64,000 nt of DNA, from contig NZ_POJH01000011.1 in NCBI RefSeq assembly GCF_002960625.1, positions 1-64,000 on the forward strand, read 5' to 3'. Within the stretch, counting starts at the first letter, position 1; every line of letters starts with the position of its first letter. Positions 59,087 through 64,000 of this stretch are shown here, piece by piece. The translations under genes and the position numbers were made by a program. The stretch is from Streptococcus suis. GTDB taxonomy: Bacteria; Bacillota; Bacilli; Lactobacillales; Streptococcaceae. Below the pieces are notes generated by a model. That model saw only the letters and a list, made by a program, of their open reading frames with translations. It was not told where the DNA came from and ran no database searches.

Positions 59087-59434
59087 TACTTATCCGAATC
59101 AAAAACTTATTTCAAAAAAGGTAGTGAAAAAGGTAGTGATTCGACTGATTTGTACTGCAATGTAATGAAAGTTCATCTTTCAAAAATCGCTTAAAATCAA
59201 GGTTTCTACCGCCAATTGACGTGTAGTGAATCCCTATTTCACATCAGTAAAGATTAAGTATTGTCTATTTTAGCTGTTAGAAATGTTTATATATCAACGT
59301 TTTTGTAATGTTCCTTAGCAAAAGGTAGAGTGAATGGTAGAGTAGTTATTGCGTTAGTTCAGCAATCTTTTCAAGATAAATACCCACAGCTTCTAACATT
59401 CGTTGAGGTGCTAATTCAGCGTAAGTATCCATTG
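59087..59434. other. Element junction: attachment-like repeats and integrase 3' scrap
   Basis: No complete gene. From left to right: tandem GGTAGTGA motifs (59119-59143), the 72-bp direct repeat copy 1 (59181-59252), tandem GGTAGAGT motifs (about 59325-59345), and the last codons of an integrase on the minus strand (59346-59440). Confidence 0.65.
59181..59252. repeat. 72-bp direct repeat flanking the cad module, copy 1
   Basis: It starts CAAAAATCGCTTAAAATC and ends CACATCAGTAAAG. 69 of 72 bases match the copy at 60627-60698, with looser similarity further out on both sides. Confidence 0.85.
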
Positions 59435-59440
59435 TTATCC
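59346..59440 (-). pseudogene. C-terminal scrap of a third tyrosine integrase
   Basis: About 30 codons survive: TMDTYAELAPQRMLEAVGIY and LEKIAELTQ, then stop. They contain the catalytic Tyr and match the ends of both other integrases in the window. The upstream side runs directly into the 3' end of the ArsR gene, so the break point is near 59440. Confidence 0.75.
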
Positions 59441-59773
59441 TAGTTGATTAAAAAAATCTCTGATTTCCTCATCTTTTATAAAATAATATATAATTTTCCC
59501 CTCTCTTCTAGTGTCCAAGATGTTTTGATTGGCTAGTTTACGAAGATGGTGGGAGGCAGATGCCATACTGAGATTTAGTAAACAGGCTATATCGCAGACA
59601 CAGAGTTCTTCAACAGCAAGGAGATAAAAGAGGATATTTATCTGTTTATTATCGGTAAACTTTGATAAAATGCGAAGTGATTTTTGGACTTTTTCCTTTT
59701 CAAGGTAGTTCGTTGCGGTTGTAACATTTTGTTGATTTATAACATTCACTTGGCAGATACTATCTTTTTTCAT
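59435..59773 (-). CDS. cadX: ArsR/SmtB family metal-responsive repressor (CadC/CadX-like)
   Basis: A 112-residue winged-helix repressor that senses Cd/Pb/Zn. It has the metal motif ELCVCDIA in the recognition-helix area and the HTH LLNLSMASASHHLRKL. An N-terminal Cys7 is present; the second N-terminal Cys of S. aureus CadC is Val here. ATG 59773 (MKKDSICQ) fits the family, and the longer frame overlaps cadD. Its end merges with the integrase scrap, so the last residues may be altered. It lies 11 bp after cadD, with an operator upstream of both. The choice of cadX versus cadC as a name is provisional. Confidence 0.85.
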   Translation of the reverse strand: MKKDSICQVNVINQQNVTTATNYLEKEKVQKSLRILSKFTDNKQINILFYLLAVEELCVCDIACLLNLSMASASHHLRKLANQNILDTRREGKIIYYFIKDEEIRDFFNQLG

Positions 59774-59784
59774 AATATTTGCTC

Positions 59785-60399
59785 CTAGTTTAACACAGTC
59801 CATAGCATGTCAAAACTGTTGTTTTCAATCAGGATATATATCCCCAATCCTAAATAAACAACGGCAATAAACCATCTGCTATATTTTTCCAAGGTTTCTC
59901 CAATAGAAGGGACTTGTGCCAATTTTTGGGCAGAAAAAACCAAGAGATAAATCATGACTAGAAAGGTAAGTAAAGCCACTATCAAATTTGCTAAATTTAA
60001 GGTAGTAAAATATGGGACAAAGACACCAATATTGTCAGCACCACAACTTGCAAAAGTAATCATAGCGACTAGCAAAATCAGGTTTTTATTATCTTTGCTC
60101 AAACCTTCTTTGGCAATAGCTTCTCCATCAGAATCTCCTAAAAGCAAAACTTTGAGGCCTAGGAGAATTGGAATCAAACCGAGCAAACCTAAAATCTCTT
60201 TACTAGGAATATAATCTAAGACAAATGCAAAAAGCAAACTTAGCAATATTAGACTAACAGAGCCTAGAAATTGTCCTAAATAGATGTTAATGATGTCTTT
60301 TCTGCTTTTTCTTTTGGCAAAAAATAACATTAGGATAATAAGTAAGTCTACGGCTGTCCCAGAATACAGGATTATTGAAGTAACAACATTTTGAATCAT
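59785..60399 (-). CDS. cadD: Cadmium resistance transporter CadD
   Basis: A 204-residue membrane protein of the CadD family with about five or six hydrophobic helices. SCGADNIGVFVPYFTTLN is the conserved CadD stretch. It confers cadmium resistance by efflux or sequestration. ATG 60399 (MIQNVVTSIILYSGT) is the standard start. It is first of the cadD-cadX operon, driven by the promoter at 60432-60460 with an ArsR-type palindrome. Being between direct repeats, it was probably carried in by a mobile element. Confidence 0.92.
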   Translation of the reverse strand: MIQNVVTSIILYSGTAVDLLIILMLFFAKRKSRKDIINIYLGQFLGSVSLILLSLLFAFVLDYIPSKEILGLLGLIPILLGLKVLLLGDSDGEAIAKEGLSKDNKNLILLVAMITFASCGADNIGVFVPYFTTLNLANLIVALLTFLVMIYLLVFSAQKLAQVPSIGETLEKYSRWFIAVVYLGLGIYILIENNSFDMLWTVLN

Positions 60400-60408
60400 A
60401 AAACACCT

Positions 60409-60430
60409 CATTCAAATATATTTTTGAATG
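60409..60430. promoter_or_regulatory. ArsR/CadC-type operator
   Basis: CATTCAAA-TATATT-TTTGAATG is a perfect palindrome of the kind bound by CadC/SmtB repressors. It lies just downstream of the cad -10. Confidence 0.8.
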
Positions 60431-60431
60431 T

Positions 60432-60460
60432 ATTCTAACATTAAACTTTGTAGATGTCAA
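60432..60460 (-). promoter_or_regulatory. Promoter of cadD-cadX
   Basis: Minus-strand TTGACA (60460-60455), 17-bp spacer, TAGAAT (60437-60432). Confidence 0.8.
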
Positions 60461-60510
60461 CATAAAATCCACCAAAATATAGATAAGAAGTTAGTGTACC
60501 AAATATTAAA

Positions 60511-60541
60511 AAGCCCTGCCATCGAAATGATAGCAGGGCTT
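60511..60541. terminator. Hairpin upstream of the cad operon
   Basis: AAGCCCTGC and GCAGGGCTT with a further ATC/GAT inner pair. It separates the cad operon from the neighbouring integrase gene. Confidence 0.6.
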
Positions 60542-60626
60542 AACTTCAATATCCAGATGATATATTTATCTAAAAAAGGTAGAGTTTTTATTGATTTGTA
60601 GTGCGATATAATGAGTTTCAAAAAAT

Positions 60627-60698
60627 CAAAAATCGCTTAAAATCAAGGTTTCTACCGTCTATTGACGTGTAGTGAATCCCTATTTCACCTCAGTAAAG
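60627..60698. repeat. 72-bp direct repeat flanking the cad module, copy 2
   Basis: Same orientation as 59181-59252, three mismatches. The 1.45 kb between the copies contains the integrase scrap and cadX-cadD. Confidence 0.85.
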
Positions 60699-60795
60699 GT
60701 TTATTAGTGTTATTTCAGCATGCTATAAACGTGGGTATATCAACGTTTTTTGAGTTCAAATCTAATAAAATGTAGTCAAAAATGTAGTCATTGTA

Positions 60796-62061
60796 TTAGG
60801 ACGTAAGTTTTGCAATCTCCCTGAGGTAAATACTAACAGCTTCAGACTTTTTCTTTGGTGCGAGTTCAGCGTAGGTGTCCATAGTTGTCTTGATTGACTT
60901 ATGTCCCATTCTGCTTTGGAGTTCTTTCCAGTTTGCACCTGCATTAAGCATCATAGAGGCGTGTGTGTGACGAAACAGATGGAAACCATAATCGGGCAAC
61001 CCAAGTTCTGAGAGACGCTTTTTAAGTGTTGCTCTCTCGTTTCTATCGCACATATAATTTCCATAGATAGTTGGGAATAATAAATCGGTTTTAGGTAATC
61101 CGTGTTTATCAAAATAAAGGTTCATCTCATTATGGAAATCCTTTAAATTTTGAAGTGTTTCATGAGGAACAGGCACTCTTCGATTGCCAGCATCTGTTTT
61201 GGGAGTATTCTTGCAAAGAATTTCCCCGCGTACGCCAAGTTTACGATTGCCAGCTTTCCAGACTAAAGTTTTATTAACAACAATTTCACAGCTTTCAAAA
61301 TCCAAGTCTTGGATATCTAAAGCAAGAAGCTCATTAATCCGAAGTGCAGAAGCTAGCAAGGTATCGCAAATGACTTTAAATCTTCGATTAGCTCTTGTAT
61401 TTGGAAGAGTCTCCAGAAAGGACAGCCATATTGTTAACTCCTGATCATGGAGAACCATGAATCTTTTTTTAGTAGATTTGGGTTTCGGGGGAATTTTAAC
61501 AGTATTTGCAGGATTGTGACCTAATTCAAAATTAGTGATACCAAAATCAAAAATATCACTTAATTTGTGTAAAATAGCTCCAAAATCTTTAGCGCAGCCT
61601 TTTTTAGACTTTTTAGCGCCTGATTCCACAGATTTCTTTGATTGCTGAGCAAGTTTGTTCACCCATACTTGAATATCAACAGATTTTATTTCCTCAGGCT
61701 TATAAGTACCAAATTTTGGAATGATATAAGTATCTAAGTATCCTCTAACACGGTTGATAGTATTTTGTGAGCTCACCCAAGTTACAAAGCTAGTGAACCA
61801 CGCTTCTGCGAGTTCTTCAAAATTATTGATGACAAGAGTCCCTTTTAAGGTAGCCCCTTTTTCTTCAAAGTCTAGTCTAGCCTGTATGATTTTTCGGTCA
61901 AGACTTCGTAAAGTTTTGGCAGTGATGGATGAGGTGACTTTTTTACCAGTCTTAACATCAATCCCAATATAAACACCTCTTTGAGTGTAGCTGATTGTAC
62001 CGTTGTTTTTTGTAGTTTTTGTTACCTTTCGATTGTTGTGAATGATAGTTTCTTTTTGCAT
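60796..62061 (-). CDS. int: Tyrosine-type integrase
   Basis: Full-length site-specific recombinase of 421 residues. It has an N-terminal arm-binding domain (about 1-70, GTISYTQRGVYIGIDVKTGK), a SAM-like core-binding domain (about 75-190) and a catalytic domain (about 195-421). Visible catalytic residues are Arg in LLASALRINELLAL, HxxR in HLFRHTHASMM, His in MGHKSIKTTMDTYAEL and its Tyr. It is closest to the two truncated copies at 45562 and 59346. It is the last gene of the element that continues beyond the window, with its attachment site expected just after its stop. Confidence 0.95.
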   Translation of the reverse strand: MQKETIIHNNRKVTKTTKNNGTISYTQRGVYIGIDVKTGKKVTSSITAKTLRSLDRKIIQARLDFEEKGATLKGTLVINNFEELAEAWFTSFVTWVSSQNTINRVRGYLDTYIIPKFGTYKPEEIKSVDIQVWVNKLAQQSKKSVESGAKKSKKGCAKDFGAILHKLSDIFDFGITNFELGHNPANTVKIPPKPKSTKKRFMVLHDQELTIWLSFLETLPNTRANRRFKVICDTLLASALRINELLALDIQDLDFESCEIVVNKTLVWKAGNRKLGVRGEILCKNTPKTDAGNRRVPVPHETLQNLKDFHNEMNLYFDKHGLPKTDLLFPTIYGNYMCDRNERATLKKRLSELGLPDYGFHLFRHTHASMMLNAGANWKELQSRMGHKSIKTTMDTYAELAPKKKSEAVSIYLREIAKLTS

Positions 62062-62150
62062 AGTAGCCTTCTTATTTCGGATATATAAAAGGCTAAAATA
62101 ACAACCTCACATGTATTTATTGTGATAGTCTTATTTTAGCACATTTTGGA

Positions 62151-62411
62151 TTAAGGAGTTAAGTATTTTATTACATCTTCCATTTTGTAATAGACTGTAC
62201 GTGTTCCTTCTATAGGAGGTTCAAGTCTCTTTAGACCAGTTTTCTCCCACGATTTTAAGGTGTTAGGAGAAATCTGAAGAATTGACAACAATTCTTTTTG
62301 AGTGACGATGTTAGAGCTTTTCTGTTTTTTTTGTTGATGTTGAATGATGGTTAATAAGGTATTTAACAATTGCTCAATTTGGGTTAATTTGGCATATTCA
62401 TTATTGGTCAT
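62151..62411 (-). CDS. Small DNA-binding protein, probable excisionase (Xis-like)
   Basis: An 86-residue protein. The C-terminal half has a MerR/excisionase-like helix-turn-helix (VTQKELLSILQISPNTLKSWE, cut to the key part KELLSILQISPNTLKSWE) with KMEDVIKYL at the end. The N-terminal half is a short coiled coil. It sits directly upstream of the integrase, where excisionase or recombination directionality genes are found. ATG 62411 overlaps the end of the Rep gene by 11 bp. Function is inferred from fold and place. Confidence 0.7.
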   Translation of the reverse strand: MTNNEYAKLTQIEQLLNTLLTIIQHQQKKQKSSNIVTQKELLSILQISPNTLKSWEKTGLKRLEPPIEGTRTVYYKMEDVIKYLTP

Positions 62412-62988
62412 TATTGTTGTCCTTTCCATAGCCTGAGTGACGACGTGAGTCAAGATATTTCGCAAAGAAGTAGGTTTTATCAACTATAACACTCAGTAGT
62501 AATTGGTTTTCCTCACGAGCATATATGACAAGATTGTTAAACTCTGTAAAATTATGCTCCTCAATAGTATCAATCACAGTCGAAAGAAATTCATCGTTAT
62601 TATTGCTTATAAGAAATTTATCAAGTTCAAAGCCACACCCTGATTCAATATCCTCGATATCGTAAGGTGTCTTTTCAGGATTTTCAGCATGGATAAAGTA
62701 ATCATACATCCCTTTAGGGGACATGACGATTTCAACGTGACTAGGTGTGTTTAGTTTTTCTGTCAGAAGTTCTGAAACTTGAGAGTAGCTTTTTAAGGAA
62801 TCAAAGAACAATGCACCATGTTTGTGAGACTTCTTAAATTCTCCAGTTTGTCTATTAACATCTTTATCATGCCAAGGACTGAGCACAAAGGGGATGTGCA
62901 TTTCTTCGAGGATTTCCAAATAGTTTTCAGGAGCACTCTCTTGATAGAGAAGGAAAGCCCATTTGTTAGAACGTTTTTCTTTTGCCAT
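62401..62988 (-). CDS. pMV158-family rolling-circle Rep protein (Rep_2), possible non-canonical relaxase
   Basis: 195 residues aligning in outline with RepB of pMV158: MAKEKRSNKWAFLLYQESA, FVLSPWHDKDVN, the HxH metal motif in KKSHKHGALFF, and MYDYFIHAENPEKTPYD, where the catalytic Tyr of RepB lies. A nick motif of the pMV158 type is present 95-120 bp upstream (63082-63111), so initiator and origin match. In streptococcal integrative and mobilizable elements such Rep-related proteins have been proposed to act as relaxases. The C-terminal oligomerisation part looks shorter or diverged. ATG 62988 follows GGCAGGTACCT-type sequence with a weak SD. Confidence 0.85.
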   Translation of the reverse strand: MAKEKRSNKWAFLLYQESAPENYLEILEEMHIPFVLSPWHDKDVNRQTGEFKKSHKHGALFFDSLKSYSQVSELLTEKLNTPSHVEIVMSPKGMYDYFIHAENPEKTPYDIEDIESGCGFELDKFLISNNNDEFLSTVIDTIEEHNFTEFNNLVIYAREENQLLLSVIVDKTYFFAKYLDSRRHSGYGKDNNNDQ

Positions 62989-63081
62989 AGGCAGGTACCT
63001 CATTTCTATTTCTTATCTATAAGGAGAATTTTTGGCGATTTTGGCAGTCTTAGTCCCAAAAATGTGATTATTGATTGCTGA

Positions 63082-63111
63082 TGTAATGGGGGTCGTAGTA
63101 GCCCCATTACA
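63082..63111 (-). other. Rolling-circle double-strand origin (pMV158-type nick hairpin)
   Basis: TGTAATGGGG and CCCCATTACA form a perfect 10-bp stem whose 10-nt loop reads CTACTACGAC on the minus strand. TACTACG/AC is the conserved nick sequence of the pMV158 plasmid family, and the following CCCCC also matches. It lies about 95 bp upstream of the Rep start. In an integrative element the site may serve as dso, oriT or both. Confidence 0.8.
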
Positions 63112-63131
63112 TAGCTAAGTTAGAGAGTTTG

Positions 63132-63180
63132 AAAGGGCAGTGCCTTTGGCTTTCACTTTGTGAGCCAAGCACCGCCCTTT
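63132..63180 (-). terminator. Long hairpin after the 63183 gene
   Basis: AAAGGGCAGTGC and GCACCGCCCTTT (11 of 12 pairs) enclose an inner TTGGC/GCCAA stem. It starts 2 bp after the stop of the upstream minus-strand gene. It could be a terminator or a single-strand origin fold. Confidence 0.55.
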
Positions 63181-63182
63181 CC

Positions 63183-63800
63183 TTATCTTCTTGTAGCTAT
63201 AAACCAGAGCTTATTTCCTTCCCGATTGGGTGAAGAAAAATAATAATTTGGATTACGGCTAGAAATTTCTTCCTTGATATGAGCTTCCATATCCCTCAGA
63301 AGTTTTTGAGCTTGCTGTGTTCTAGGGTATTTGAGAAAGACGACAACTGATTCTTTTCGAACATCCACGGTTGCTTTTCCTACCGATTGGTTGAAATTTT
63401 TGAGTATAGGATTGGATTTCGTAACAGTCGTCTGATTGTCAATGGTGATAATTGACTCTGATTTTTCATCTTGCCTGAGAAATTGCCGTAGGCGTATGGT
63501 TTGATAGACTGATTTGAAATAGTTCAAAATACTGTCGTTAATCATTCGTTGAGTTAATTCGATGATAATCAGAGAGACAGCGAATAGCATAAGTATGGTT
63601 GCAATTTGACTTGTGTAATTCTCTAGGAGACTAAGTTTATATTGGATAATGAAGATAGTACTAACCAAAGATGGGATATCAAAATCTCCAAATAGTTTTA
63701 CAAGCAGATTGAGAGAAAAATTTAGAATGAAGCTAAACAGTCCAAAGAAAAGTAAGGAGGAAATAAGATTATATGATTTTTGAAAGAAAGTCTTTTTCAT
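63183..63800 (-). CDS. Membrane protein of the integrative element, function unknown
   Basis: 205 residues starting MKKTFFQKSYNLISSLLFFG. There are two predicted membrane segments (about 8-38 and 63-85), then a cytoplasmic part (about 95-205) rich in charged residues, with KATVDVRKESVVVFLKYPRT. I do not recognise the family. It lies between the Rep gene and a gene entering from beyond the window, 2 bp from the latter, so it probably belongs to the element's transfer operon. ATG 63800 was preferred over 63839, which would overlap its neighbour. Confidence 0.6.
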   Translation of the reverse strand: MKKTFFQKSYNLISSLLFFGLFSFILNFSLNLLVKLFGDFDIPSLVSTIFIIQYKLSLLENYTSQIATILMLFAVSLIIIELTQRMINDSILNYFKSVYQTIRLRQFLRQDEKSESIITIDNQTTVTKSNPILKNFNQSVGKATVDVRKESVVVFLKYPRTQQAQKLLRDMEAHIKEEISSRNPNYYFSSPNREGNKLWFIATRR

Positions 63801-63802
63801 AT

Positions 63803-64000
63803 TTATAGTATACCTTTCTTGGTGTAGTAGGTGGGACAAAGAAGAGGAAGGACTTGATAGGGATGCTCATTATCAATAATTTGAATCAGTCCTGTCCCTT
63901 TTCCGATGGGGATTACAATTCCTTCAGGGTCTAAGTCAGGGAAGAGAAATTGCGTTGTCTTTTTGTTGATATTTCCGATTTGAATCAATACATTTAACTG
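63803..64000 (-). CDS. 3' end of a further element gene (runs off the window), possibly TcpA/FtsK-type coupling protein
   Basis: The last 65 codons of a gene whose start lies beyond position 64000; the frame stays open to the edge. Visible residues include FLFPDLDPEGIVIPIGKGTG, QIIDNEHPYQVLPLL and CPTYYTKKG. The G-x-G-x-G-T-G-x-I-Q pattern near the end is reminiscent of FtsK/TcpA-like ATPases of streptococcal mobilizable elements, which often sit beside Rep-type relaxases. The evidence is thin and no Walker motif is in view. Confidence 0.45.
   Translation of the reverse strand, partial: QLNVLIQIGNINKKTTQFLFPDLDPEGIVIPIGKGTGLIQIIDNEHPYQVLPLLCPTYYTKKGIL

Larger units (their letters stand above)
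60400..60795. other. cad promoter region, terminator and second direct repeat
   Basis: A 396-bp non-coding stretch: ArsR operator and cad promoter (60409-60460), bidirectional hairpin AAGCCCTGC...GCAGGGCTT (60511-60541), GGTAGAG motif (60578), 72-bp repeat copy 2 (60627-60698), and tandem TGTAGTCA motifs (60769-60787) next to the integrase stop. Confidence 0.65.

Noticed and set aside
63132-63180. Second rolling-circle nick site
   Set aside because: The hairpin lacks the TACTACG motif. Its position just after a stop codon fits a terminator or single-strand origin better.

Overview
The window looks like the chromosome of a low-GC Gram-positive coccus of the genus Streptococcus, most likely Streptococcus suis or a close relative. 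This rests on the gene set and order: rpsB-tsf, ctsR-clpC with a CtsR box, a nadR-pnuC-nrtR operon, fused gshAB, yajC-uppS-cdsA-rseP-proS, the tagatose-6-phosphate lac operon and PezAT. The species call is inference from family knowledge; I ran no database search.

Layout. 1-25 kb is conserved housekeeping: translation (rpsB, tsf, dusB, proS), protein quality control (ctsR-clpC, hslO, rseP), NAD salvage, glutathione, purine and pyrimidine synthesis (purA, pyrD), lipid and wall precursors (uppS, cdsA) and nitrogen (gdhA). A MITE-like element abuts dusB, and a repeat-rich spacer ends in a short ORF apparently coupled to proS.

26.0-30.7 kb is an A+T-rich island bounded by a 13-bp direct repeat that sits in two copies of a HAD-hydrolase start. 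It holds a broken HAD fragment, a small fragment resembling the rlmD/rum 3' end, an IS3-family remnant and the most interesting unit in the window. That unit is a PlcR/TprA-type regulator, a divergent 58-codon secreted peptide ending in VDVDMAD (PhrA-like), and a LanFEG-like ABC transporter. I read it as a peptide quorum-sensing cassette controlling an immunity or efflux pump.

30.7-45.2 kb carries three transport or envelope units: a three-gene ABC-2 exporter, a TetR-controlled YhgE/Pip protein with two palindromic operators, and a NatAB-like exporter. It also has a padR-DUF1700-DUF4097 envelope-stress operon, a formate/nitrite channel, a HerA-like ATPase and a CoA-type Nudix hydrolase.

45.5-48.5 kb is mobile-element debris: an N-truncated integrase, GC-rich hairpins, pezA-pezT and a frameshifted Mrr-like nuclease end. 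48.6-58.1 kb is the complete lacR-lacABCD-lacTFEG-lacX locus, with an RAT antiterminator/terminator before lacT and an inverted-repeat insertion between lacE and lacG. LacFE import and phosphorylate lactose, LacG cleaves it, and LacABCD carry galactose-6-P to triose phosphates.

59.1-64.0 kb is a stack of integrative elements. A cadmium-resistance pair (cadD and an ArsR regulator) lies between 72-bp direct repeats next to a second integrase scrap. Then comes the end of an apparently intact integrative element: integrase, DNA-binding/Xis-like protein, pMV158-type Rep, a rolling-circle origin with the pMV158 nick motif in a hairpin loop, and two further genes, the last running off the window.
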